37,582 nucleotides of DNA, from positions 1 to 37,582 of the forward strand of contig UZAE01012238.1 in assembly GCA_900617975.1 (NCBI GenBank). Direction: 5' to 3'. The notes beneath the pieces were generated by a model. The model worked only from the letters and a program-made list of their open reading frames with translations, ran no database searches and was not told where the DNA came from. A program made the position numbers and the translations under genes. Source of the DNA: Rodentolepis nana (lineage: Eukaryota > Platyhelminthes > Cestoda > Cyclophyllidea > Hymenolepididae). Shown here piece by piece: positions 1 to 12,104 of this stretch (its first letter is position 1; each line of letters begins with the position of its first letter).

Positions 1-40
1 CAGGGTGCACCATGTGGAGGTAAGTCTATCGCACACCCCG
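1..40 (-). mobile_element. Retroposon copy G, 5' end only, cut by window edge
   Basis: The first 40 bases match the 5' end of the family on the minus strand (GGGGTGTGCGATAGACTTAC... when reverse-complemented). The rest lies outside the window. The CACGTG of the family is CATGTG here. Confidence 0.8.
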
Positions 41-182
41 CCATTAATTTAATAATATAGGAAAACAGATTTCTCCATATTGACGTAATATTCAAAAGAC
101 AATATTCAAAATCTACGAAATTCGACACTATAATATTGTTAATTTTTAAATCCTAGTTGGTTAATACACGCTTTCGAATCAT

Positions 183-501
183 TTATATTAAATGACAGGT
201 TGTATGGTAATTATCATTAATCCTTTAGTTGACTACAAGCTTCAGGGAATAGAGGAACATCAAAGTGAGAAAAAGTCGATAGAGGCGGGGGGGGGGACAG
301 AAGAGTGACTCACAGATGTAATAGAGACAGACACAAAGGTAGAGCAACGGTAAGGTGAGTACGGTGAAAGTGATCGAATATGACATACAGTGAGGTCATG
401 GTAGTTTGAAGTCAATTGACGCTTGATAGACTTTTTTGCCGTACGAGTATATATTTCCCAGATTGCACCATGTGGAGGCAAGTATATCGTGCACCCCACT
501 A
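183..501 (-). mobile_element. Retroposon copy F, full length
   Basis: A full-length copy on the minus strand in the 3' flank of the BLTP1 gene. It is flanked by the 9-base direct repeat TCGAATCAT at 174-182 and 502-510. It is more diverged than other copies (CATGTG instead of CACGTG) and has a run of about nine G. Confidence 0.88.
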
Positions 502-1126
502 TCGAATCATCTGCTTATACTTTCTTCGAAAAATTAACTAAGCTTGTGCTGTACTGAGTATTTGAGCACTTTGGAGGAAATTGAATGTATGGAGTGGGTA
601 GCGTTTATTACAACTTGGTCACTGAATAACAAGCAGGTTCACACTGCTATGGAGTGATTGTTGCTTGCTGGTTGTCTGAGATGTGCCTGCTCTCCCGACC
701 ACACTTGCTCGCCACTTTTCAGTTGCACGGTCACTCCTTCCAGACTGTTCCACTATCTAGCAAATTGCTTTTTTCAGCCTCGTTAGTGTTGCGAGCTTCA
801 CACTTCAATTAACCCAAAAATTGGTTTTATGCAGAAGACATGGCGCATATTAATCAGTTTACCCCTCTGTAAGGCCTCATGAACATTTTTTCACAATAAT
901 ATTCACACCAGAACCAGTATTCTGCACCAAAATACTTTATTCTCAAAAACCTTTATCTAATTGAAGTAGACTCTGAATAACCATTGATTTGTTCTCCTTA
1001 CTTTAACAGTATGTTTTATTTTTTTCCAAAAAAATATAAGACACATTCAATTTCAGTCATATATTACCTTCTATATGGATAAATAGACTGAAATGCCCGT
1101 CACAATAAAACAGGTTTGCATTTGTG

Positions 1127-1437
1127 GGACACACCATCGCCTAACGCGTGATCGCATGCGCGTACAACCAATGACCAATCAGAAACCTTCGTTTGAGTAA
1201 GCGGATCCGCCATGTTGTTTATGACTAACCTTACTGCGCGTACTCTTTTACAGCAATATACTTCCTGAATAAACGTGTTGCGTGCGATACGTCTGTTTCC
1301 TCTATAGCTGGATTGTAGCTTAGCTAGTTCCGGGAGTCTAGCTAGATATGGGAAATTCTACCCTAGAGGTTTCTGAGTCAGTCAAGGCTTTACTATTGTG
1401 GCAATCCGCTAAACATTCAAATATTTTAAACCAATAG
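1127..1437 (+). mobile_element. Possible LTR plus gag-start remnant of a retroelement
   Basis: A stretch richer in CpG than its surroundings begins TGTGGGACAC. It has two CCAAT boxes close together (about 1168-1181) and an AATAAA (1268-1273). An open stretch follows from ATG 1348 (Met-Gly-Asn-Ser start, 29 codons) to a stop at 1435. The order TG..., promoter-like boxes, AATAAA, then an ATG resembles an LTR followed by a leader and gag. No second LTR, target repeat or protein similarity is visible, so this is weak. Confidence 0.3.
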
Positions 1438-1977
1438 GGAAGGTAGGAATAAACGTGCTCTGACTGTGAAAGGGACATCTGTTACTGAGAATACTGTTTC
1501 TCTCAAAAAGGAGTTAACAATTTCAAATGTGCTTTTACATAGATAGGAACAAGTCTTAAAGCCATGAAAACTTGCTCGAATTTGTTGCAACATATTGTGC
1601 TTCAGGGAAAACCTAAAGTTCTCAAAAACATCATTGTTTCCCCAATCGGAATGATCGACCGTCGTGCCCCGAAACAGTCAAAATTAGATCTAGCTAAGTA
1701 TTGCACAAACTCCACCATATTTTCGTACAAAAACTAAACTCAATACTCATTCAATTTTCAACCTCAACCTTCGGTAAATACTATAAAAGAAAACAAATAT
1801 TTTCCCGTAAACTGTAAATGATTTTGCTTTCATTAAATACATACAGAGAACCAACTAATTAGAAGATGACGCAGTTAGTCTATCAAAAATAAAAACCTTG
1901 TTCAGGGTTAAACAGCAGTCGCGAAGTGCGTTCCACAACATCCGAATAAAGGTATATATACAAATTTCTTCAAATCA

Positions 1978-3029
1978 TTAATAATCAAAGTCACTTGATC
2001 GATTTTCCTTTGATTTCTCCTCCTTTTCTCGTTTCCTCTGCTCTTTTCTTTCCTCATCTACCAAACGAAGTGAAGCATGCACCATCCCGGCAACTGCAGA
2101 ATCAAGATGATCCAGAACACCTCGTTGGAGCCATTTTGGAATGGTTGTTCTTGCACGCTGGAATCCAATATTCTCCAAGAACTTATCAAATGCTGGGACA
2201 TCAATGTTTGAAGCTAGGAGTAGTCGGCATTCAGGCGAAAGACTCCAGTGAATGACGTCGTAACTACGTAGATCCTTCACAATTGGCGATGCCGTATTCA
2301 CAGCAGTTGCCGCCGCAGTAGCTCCACGAACTCCAGGTAAAAGACCCTCTTTGGCTAGTTCCAGAGTTCTAGCAGTAACTGCATATGAGGGATCTGGTGT
2401 AGCCATACTCTCAATATCATTCATCTGTTCATTTATATACGACTTAATTAGGAATGGAAGCCAGGGAACATCTAAGAGACCTAGTTGAATCACTCCGTGG
2501 AGGTCAGTCTGGAAGCTCAGATGAACTTTAGCCGAAAGTGTTTCGGGAGGACCTCTCTTGTCAATGCCTTTGTCACTGCCATCAGGTCCATCCTGACCTT
2601 TTTTCGACCCATTTGACTCCCCCACATGGTCTGACTTTTCCGTTACAGTAGTATCAACTCCAGTTGCAAGGGCCTTTTCGTGCTGAAGGTCACGAGCAAA
2701 GGCTAAAAGCTCAGAAGGAACTGGATGAGCCATACTTTGCCGTTGGTCGCTAGTGAGTCGCATGGAGACTGAGGGAAGAACAAAGAGGATTTCCGCCTCA
2801 GTGGGGGGTTTGAGGGGATTTGGACGAGCGAGTGCGGTCACCGGAATACTTCCTGAAGCACCACCTCCAGAAGCAGCGATAACAGGAGGTGGAGGTGTTG
2901 CTGTAGTTGTTGCAGTGCTTGTAGAGGGACGATCTGGAGTAGCACGAGACTTGACTGCATCCACAAGGCGACGGATCGACTCAGTGGTTGATGAGGTGTA
3001 GGGAGTGAAATCAACGGCAAAATTAGTCA
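1978..3029 (-). CDS. BLTP1: BLTP1 exon w44, C-terminus and stop codon
   Basis: Acceptor TTTCCCTTCAG, stop TAA at 1978-1980. It holds 'ILFVLPSVSMRL', 'SAKVHLSFQTDLHGVIQLGL' and 'DVIHWSLSPECRLLL'. Near the end it has 'FDKFLENIGFQRARTTIPKW' followed by Leu-Gln-Arg-Gly-Val-Leu-Asp, then a Lys/Glu-rich tail. The T-I-P-K-W-L-Q-R-G-V motif and the charged tail match the vertebrate C-terminus closely. An Ala/Pro/Gly-rich insert and a Gly/Asp/Lys-rich linker are extra. Confidence 0.96.
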
Positions 3030-6000
3030 CTGAAGGGAAACACAGATATACATTCACTAAATTGAAGCAGTTTAAGAATTGTGATCAATCAGAGAGCATG
3101 ACTCACATTTAATGACATCTTCAACGAAATGTGGATTCGCCCCTCGAACATGACTGAGAACTGAAAGAAGATTAGACGTTAGCACTATTGAAGACATATT
3201 GTAATAAATGGGCAATATAATGAGAAACAATCCACGCGTTCGGCAAAGCTTGAATTTCGTCGAGGACCCCTCTAAGTTACAGGGGCTTCATTCACTAAAA
3301 TTTAAATAACTCTTACAACCATAAATATATAATTATTGGTTGATTGATTGCAGGCTGGGTGAATTTCAGTGGGAGCATTCATTCTACTTTTCAGTTTATT
3401 TGGCAGAAAATCGCGACTTTGTTTAAATATAGGCTTTGCTGCTTATTTGGCACTTACCGGTAATATCAACGGCCATGAACATAAATTCAAGCCACTCAGC
3501 AATGGTAGGAGTGACGAGCAATTTCACTGGATTCTGTTCACGTCCACGTCTTACTCGTAGCACGTAGGCAGTTTGAGGACGATATTGAAGCTGGTGACCC
3601 AAGTCGAAACTAAGTACTTGTCGTACATTCAACCAACCACCCACTTCGTCTATACTCTGTGGCAGGCGATCAGGATTGTCATCACAGGCGAAAGCGACAG
3701 TCTTCTTATTCATTGTTGACGCTCGTCCTGAACTAGACTTGGGGTCCTGACGGGGCTCACGTTGAGCTTCGGTCTCAAAGCTAAAAGGTAGTAATCGATG
3801 AAGAAAAGGACGAAAAGGCACCCTTAGCATTGATAGAAAGCAGATTTTAAGAATACGCTCTTGTAGAGCAATTTAGGGTGAAAACAAGCCCAGTTGAGCC
3901 CTCTGGAAAAGTACACGGTCAAGTTCCAATGAAGACGACATGTTTACTGACATGGTATGAAGAGTCTTCCTAGATGCTCTACCCCATAATCTTCATCTGA
4001 ATCCCCATTTCTTGAGGTGGTGAACACCAATCTTCTAAATAGACATTTAAGCTACATTCGAGGCCACCGATCACAGCTTAGAATATTGTGAGTTTCGGTT
4101 AATTTTACCTACCAAATGATTGGACGTTGCATATTAAAGACAGCCCAGTCAGGAGCAGATCTGAATGTTCCAGCGAAACAAGCTAGGGCCAACGAATTTC
4201 CAGAAAGTTGCAGTGATCCACCCAACACCGGGGGTACTGAACTCTCATCCGGCGGAGCGGTTGATTCAAGTAAACTCTTTCGAACAAGCGGGGCTTGAGC
4301 TCCAATCTGTACAAGGCAGGCACGAATACCCTCAAGTATAGGCTTCTGCCAGTGACGTTGAAGAAGATTGTCAACGTTCGATTCTGTGCAGGAGAATCCC
4401 AGCGCTGCGCTCATAGCCGCGGGTTCAATCACCTCGAAAGTTTCACCACTCTCTGTGGGAAGGGAGAGACTATCTCCTACTGTTCCACCTGTTGCAGTGC
4501 ATGAGTTATCTGGACGTAGAAGGTAGTCACCCTGACCGATCCAACTATTGCGACCTTCGCGCAACTGCTCCTCGAAGTATTCGCGAACTTTTCGAGCAGA
4601 GCGGACTAAATCAACGGTCGTTGTTCGAGCTATGGCGACCTAAAGTTTAACAAGATTATGTTAGGTTGAAATTATGCAAGGCTTAGAGTCAATTAAGGGA
4701 GTGGGATAATAATTTATTACTGTCTTTTTTGGAGCAACAGGCAAGTAATTTATCGGGACAAAGTGGGAATTAAATAGAAGTACTCGTCGATAGAGGAGAG
4801 GCTGAATAAAAAATGCAGCGCCTTGCTACGTTTCCAATGATTGCAGATAGTGTATGTAGGAAAAACAGGATGGTCAATCTTTCAAAACCTCATCCTAAGG
4901 TTACTAACAAAATTGAGTCAGTTTGTCATCTTTCTTTCACTTCCAACACCTGAATTTCATACACCCCATGAACCTCAATGAATCTGAAGATAAACTGACC
5001 TGCAATTGATCCCAGTTGATCTCTCCAGCTATCATGACATACACCGGTGGAGCCCCGATATTTCCAGAGGCAGCCTCAACATTCTCCTGACCTCCCAAAG
5101 GCGTAGAGAATTTCCTTGAAGCCAGGACGGTTGACGACCCACGCTCCTTTGAATCTCCAGAGGATGAAGAAACAGATAAATGAGATGCTTCTCTCAGCTT
5201 CCAGTCATCATTTAAGTACAGTTCAGCTTGATTCAAACGTAAGAAGACTATATTTGTATTCATATATTCAATTCGCAACTGGAAACCCTGCATCAGCAAT
5301 TCGGCGCTGTGTTGGGGGTCATAACGCGGATCTTCCTTGAAGTGGACTCTCGATTCGAGATCTAAGAGGGTGAATTCACCTCCCACTATACCTTGCTCGC
5401 TGGTGAATTGGCAGAGATGAACTCCAGCTCCTAGTGAGCCATGTCGTCGTTTAGAAGAGTCTTGGTAGAGTCGACCATCACAGAAAACATTCCGAATGTC
5501 CAATCTAAAAGTTGTAGTGAATGAGTAAATGCACCTTTTGAAGAGAAATTTGGTATAAGAAATGACATTTACTTAGTTCGACCCATAGCACTCCCCATAT
5601 ATGTTCGAATGTCCAGGTGGCCAATTTTGGCGTAGAATATGGGGACGGCTTGCCATGATACGACCCGACTATAGCCACGACTGGTTGAGAGAAGGAAACC
5701 ACCGTTATCTGAGCAGTGCTGAGGTGGTGGAGGTAGGGTAGTAGACGTAGATACTGACTGTGTGGGTACATCAGGATCCATTCCCTCACGGGGGGCTGTT
5801 GCACTTCTTCGCCTCGATACCCGTTCAGCAGTGCCTCTTGAAAGTTTGATTGGTGCTGCAGCCGTACCTGCGCTCGCACGCACCTCTCCTACACACGGAG
5901 AGCATTTAATTATGTTTGTTTAAGATGAAGCCAATCATTTGCTTGAGGATGACATTTACGCAATTGAATTATGAACTAACTTACTACTCAAACTTGGACC

Positions 6001-9000
6001 CTTTTGGAGCCAATTAGCAAGCGAGCTGTCTGCTGGAGCACTTGGTGGCATTGGACCACCCTTCAAAACTATTTCAGGGGCCTCGTCTTCACTCATAACA
6101 TCGTCATTATCGTCTTCTGTCGCAACATTTTCACCCTTGGGTTGTTCAGCTGTGTCTGTAGGCTCAGGCTCTGCTTAAAAAAGTAAAAGCACGCAATTAT
6201 AAATGTGTTAAAAAATAAACATTTCTTTAATAAGTCTGCCACTAACGCGGTATCTTTGAATCCTTTCCGATGAACAAGGCGCGTGCAAGACTATTTCTAT
6301 ACCAAGCTTTGGGAAGATGTAGGATCTCTAGACTTCTTCGTGTATCACATTTGAATTCAGCTACTCCAATATCAATAACGCCTAAAAGCAAAAAAGAGGT
6401 TAAATTTTCATAATAAAAACATAGGTGACACAAATGCTTTCAAAGATCAAGTCTTAATCGTCATAAACACAAAGTAGGCTTATAAAAATGTAAGCCTACA
6501 GAAATCATTACTATTATTATTTCAAATGGCAGGCGTTTTGAATAGTTATCCTAAGCCATTTAGCTGACTTCGGGCTTCACAGAGGGAGGAACGTCAAAGT
6601 GAGAAAAATTCGGGAGGGGGAGCAAAAGAGTGATTCACAGATGTAGAAGAGACAGACAAACCAAAGGTAGGGACAGAGGTGAGGTGAGTACTGTGGAAGT
6701 TGTGGAATATGACATACAGTGGGCATGGTAGTTGGAAGTCAGGTTTATATCATATCAATAAAACCAGTCCATGTAAGTAAGTATGTTGTATGCCAATAGC
6801 GCACCAAATGCACGACTTCCATTCCGAAGATGTTTGATTGAATGTGGGAACTATTTCCAGTGGTTAGAAAATTGAAGAATCCCACATATTTCCCCACTAT
6901 TCGTCCTGCATGCCATTTGACTGAATTTTGAAAGTAGAAGACAAACTGTTTCGGCATTAAATATTCACGCCATTTCTTTCACGTGAGAAATCAAAAGAAC
7001 GAGGTAATTAGATTAAGCAAGAACTTATGACGAAAGCCGAGCGGTCAGTCAGATTACTTAATCTATGAGAAGTCAGTAGCGCCCTACACTGCGGTAACTG
7101 GGTTAGCAGCGTCGGATCACTTAATGAGCTGCTTGTGAGGTATGGTGAGCAAGACTGACCTCTCATGCTCTTAAGCGTGCCCAGTTTGACCAACTAACCA
7201 GTTTTTAAGGGATTCAAACCTACCCGAAAATCGGACAATATTGTGGAGAGAAACGCTATTCGCCCCAGAGCTGGCAGTCACATAGCTATTCATAGTAGCA
7301 GTAGCTGCACGAACATCAGTTGTTGTTGTTGTTGTTGTTGTTGTTGTTGCCATATTGGAACTCGAAGAAGGACGTGGCAGTAACTGCAAAGTTTGGCTCT
7401 GCTGACCGATAATATTCGTCTGAACAGTACGGGAGATATTGAGTCTGATGTCGTGAACTTTGAGAGTGAGTGAGTCGCCGGGTGAGGTTCCGTCTGCCTC
7501 GGGATGTGGACGCAGGCCTCCACCAATTCCTCCTCCGTATGGATGAAATACTGACATGCGAAACTCTAAAACAAATTCATAAAGTACAATTAATAAATGG
7601 ATGATTCGAAGAAGTAGTAAAGTAGATATAGGTAAACGAGTACCATTCAAGATAGCGGTAACATTCAAACCACTGGCTGATACCAAATCACCGAGGATGA
7701 TGTCGTCCACTAGATCAACGGGAATAGAGAAGCGAGTGGCTGGCTTTCCATCTAAGGGCACGAATAAAAACGAATTAAAGATGTCTCTCGTCAAGGAGAT
7801 ATCTAGAAATAAATGTAGGGAATGCGATTTACCGGAATCTTTAAAGTTCTCCTCAGCAAGGCGCTCAGTCGAAAATATGACATCGAGAGAGGGAAGTGAG
7901 ATAAGACATTGCATTTGAGAGTCAGGTAAACAAAGGAACCTAAGAACAGGGCGACATGAATGTCGAAAGACTAGATCTTCCAATGACCTACAGGGCTAAT
8001 TTGTCCACCTATCAATCAATCAATCAACCATACTTTTCTAGACTTTTAGGAATTATAAGGATATTTACAATCATTCATTGTTTGGAAATTAAAAGGCACA
8101 CAACTCAACATACCGAATTGAAGATGGTTGAATTCGCAGATGAACGACAACATCGACCATGAAAGTCTTATTGCTAATCATAAGTGCATCATTGAGTTGG
8201 ACAGAGGAATTAGGTTGATTGGATTGGGCGTCATCTGATTCAGACTCGAAAGCTGATGCTAAATAGCGAAAAAACGAGAATTATCAAGATTGCCACTAGT
8301 TGTTGTCAGTCAAAGTCGGCGTGGTACGAAATGACCCCAATTTCAACTAAGTACCAATGACTGTAAATGGCTATTCTAGTGAGGCATCACTTTAACACAC
8401 GATACACTTCACACATCATTAATGAGTATTAAGATTCCAAAATAATTGGCAAGCCTGCACAAGATATAAGGACCCACCATGATAAAGCTAAATTGTAATC
8501 TCGATTCACGAGAATTAAAATGGCGTGAAAAGAAGAAAGCAACAACACACCCGGTAAATTTTCCAAGGCTTGCTCCAAGAAGTCCAATAGACCTGGATGA
8601 ACGATCAATGTCTAAAAGCGACAAAAAACAGAGGTATCAGATGAGAAATGGGAGAAAATATTGTCAACAGTATGATCAGTGCGTACATGGGGCAATTTTT
8701 GCAGAACAACGCTAGCATACAGATCCGCTGATCTGCCCACATCCAAAGTCCCGGTTTGAGAATTAGCCGTAGTAGTAGCTTTTGCCCCTTGTGAGGCTTC
8801 TTTCGACCTGGCTCCATCGTCAACCGCTTCTTCATCCACTCTTCTTGCTTGGTCTGGAGCATCAATACCATCAGCTGGTGTGTTATTAGGTTCTGCAACG
8901 ACAGTCTTTTCGCTTTCACTACTGGTAGGCTTTAGTCTCGCAGTCCTAGTATCATCCATGGGAGATCTGTAAGACTGCTGATTCCAGATATCGTAGTTTG

Positions 9001-12000
9001 TATGTGATTTGTAGTGAAGCTAAAAGCACAACACGTATAAAGAGCAGTGGCTAATCACACGAGAATACATGACAAGAGGGAAATGATCAAAATTATAACT
9101 GTTAATTAACGTTGCTCCAACAGGAATTTAATAGACTGAATTTCAACTCACGCTAACATCCAACGCAGGCAAATAGAAAACCGATACATCAGTAGGTTTC
9201 AAAAGCGGATCTTGTGAAAGTTGACGCTTATATCGACTTAAGTAAGCCTTGTAGAGGTCATCTTGAAGTGAGCAAGGGTTACCAATAGCTGGCGAGCTTG
9301 GCCAAAGTGATCTTCCACCGAGACCAGTAGCACCTCCTACTTCTTGTTTGGGTAAACGCGGATGCAAACCACAACGACCTGAATCAACGTGAATGTTAAC
9401 GTCCAGTTCTAGCAGCAGGCTACTTCTTGGAGGCTCATCTGTAGAGAGCCGTCTATACGGTGGTTGGTGTCCGGAAGACTTCAGGACAGAAGATGCAGAT
9501 GTGTGTTTGCGTGGTGGAGGAGCAGGACGATGTTGCACTTCATCATACAGTGGTTCCTCTTGAAGAGAATTTGTATCTAAAAGAGGTAAACGTGATTCAA
9601 AGAATATTGAACTGCAGATTCACCGAATAGACGCCCGTTTCCGGATCTTCGTAAAACCCCAATCCATATCGACGTCTATTTTGGTTAGAAGTCTTATACA
9701 CGAAGTTAACGATAGAATAGTGCATTATGGTGGGTTATATGCTTGCAGTGGAAACATTTATGAATATGCACTTAGCATCTAGAGGGTTAGACAACTATAC
9801 TCAGATTGTATCGTCCAATAAAGTGCATTTTACCATAACAATGAATGGAAGAGGTTGGAGTTGGAATCGAACGAGATTGACTAAGTCTACGCTCATCCCA
9901 CAGCTTTCGAAGAATGTGGGGAAGAAAGATATCTGCAATATGCGATCTCCAGTCGACTAGAATACACAATTAGTCAAAGGGGAGACCGGATACAAATTTC
10001 ACATTATGGTACTAATGTGGGGGGAAATCATACCTGTTTGAGCATTAGCGAATGAATCGAGCCGAACAGCGTTAGCAGACGCCCTATCTTCCGCATCAAA
10101 GTAGATGGAATCGGTTCGTGAAGATGACGAAAGAGCCAAAGCGTTTGAAGATGCAGTAGCGCTAAATGGTTCAGGATCATCATATATCGGAGCGGGAGAC
10201 GTCAAACCACTGTTCATGCGTTGAGAGCCGTCGTGCTTATGCTTCTCCTTCACCAGTGAGTTTGTTCGGCGAAGGTCTCCAGGAATGTAAGATGATATCG
10301 TAGCTTTCCGACGAAGATTGCTCCATTTAAAACGACGGTACTGACTGGAATGTTGCTGGAACGTATCCGAGTTTGAAACACTAAAGAGACACGAATCACA
10401 AATAAACTAAATTAAAGAAGTGGAAAGAGACTTCATTTTATACTAAGGAGGTAAATGCTTTCATTCGATGTCGACTAAACAATTCGTAGCACCAACTATC
10501 AATTGCAGTCATTCAATAATAAAAAAACAAAGGTAATCAGTAACAGTGAACTAAAACTTCAAAACATGGAAATAAACTCCTCTTAACCAACAATTGAATT
10601 AACGCACTCACTACCAATCGCGGTAGAAGCAAATCGAACCCTGTGGTTTCAATGAAATTGTCGGGGAAGCTCAGGAGAGCCGACAAATTGGACTCGTCGG
10701 TCTACTTCAACCTAAGTTAATCATCTACACTTAAATGTAGTCAGGCTAAGTCCTATGCCTCAGGGGCATTTAATTGCCCTCCAATCACCCAATTTAGGCT
10801 ATCTTAGGATTAAATATTCGAGCAGTTTGACATTGTGAATAAGGGATGTGTGCGATAGACTTACCTCCACGTGGTGCACCATGGGCAATGTATACTCATA
10901 CGGCAAAAAAGTCTATTAATCGGCTTTCGTGTATACTCATACGGCAAAAAAGTCTATTAATCGGCAGTTGTCTTCTCACTTCAAACTACCATGACCCCCC
11001 TATATGTCCTATTCCTGAATTCAAACTACCATCACCCCTACTGTATGTCATGTCCGACCACTTCCACAGTACTCATTTTACCTTTTCTCTGCTTTTACCT
11101 GTCTGTCTCTTTTACATCTGTGAATCTCTCTTCTTTTACCCTCTCGAATTTTTCCCACTTTGATGTTCCTCCCCTCTGTGAAGCCCGAAGTCAGCTAAAG
11201 GACTAATGATAATTATGAAAACGCCTGCCATTTGATATAAATAAATCAAATACATTGTGGATATCTCAGTGAGCAGCAAAAATTTTGTCAAAAGTATTAA
11301 GAAGAATTCTGAGGGGCGGGTTTGTAGTAAGAGCAAACTGATTTATTTCACTTTTTGGCGAAGTTTCTACTTGCTTGTTAACAAAGAAAGCACAATCTAA
11401 CCAATCAGCTCTCTCGACTCAATGGGCACCATATTGCACAGCCAACCTTAGTCTCACTTTTTACATAGATCAGCTCTACTGGCGAGCTCGTCATTTTCAA
11501 AAACTTAGCCTCATAATTTATGTTAAAAAAGGCCCAGGAAAATTAAATTAGGGAGAAACAACTCACTCTGACGACTGATAATCAAGCGCTTTGCTTCTAC
11601 CGACCGACAAGGTCGATTGGAAGACATTGTCACTGGCCTTTTCCATAGACGAGGGCCTGAGAGAGGATTTATCTCGACAAACACCTTCATCAGGACCAGA
11701 AGGTTTACTCAGTTCGTCTTCACCATGTGCATCGCATCCGGCTGCGGTTACTCCGGCAGAATTTAGGTGAAGATCAGTCTCCGACCTAGTGACTGTGGTA
11801 AGAACTTCAAAGAGAGCATTCAGTCGACGTCCAATATTGTCATCCAAATGCATATCCAATCCACGCATCTCATATTGAATTTTTAGTAACCAACGACCTC
11901 TTTCCTCTAGAACAAAAAAAAAGAATGAAGCTTAAGTCATACTTATAAAGAAATTAAACACTCCATGATTGAAGATATGGCAGTTTTAAATAACATAGTT

Positions 12001-12063
12001 TCTAGAAACTTTTCATTGAGACGACGCTGCTTAAGCGCATGGTAATATGACATATTTCGTTGA

Positions 12064-12104
<41 letters not shown>

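Larger units (their letters stand above)
1..1977. other. 3' flanking region of the BLTP1 gene
   Basis: AT-rich sequence containing retroposon copies G and F and the possible LTR remnant. No coding exon was found on either strand. Reading the gene strand, the first AATAAA-type hexamers are about 960 bases or more past the stop (TTTATT on the plus strand at about 1015, 936 and 605). The poly(A) site therefore stays unplaced. Confidence 0.6.

Noticed and set aside
1..40. Repeated GGAGGTAAGT units as spliced-leader RNA genes
   Set aside because: The site lies inside a retroposon with target repeats. There is no conserved leader ending in ATG, no Sm site and no snRNA-like promoter.
9845..9900. 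tRNA gene suggested by GTTCGATTCC on the minus strand
   Set aside because: No matching acceptor stem, D arm or anticodon arm upstream. Similar B-box-like words near 10633, 17574 and 25726 also lack a tRNA body.
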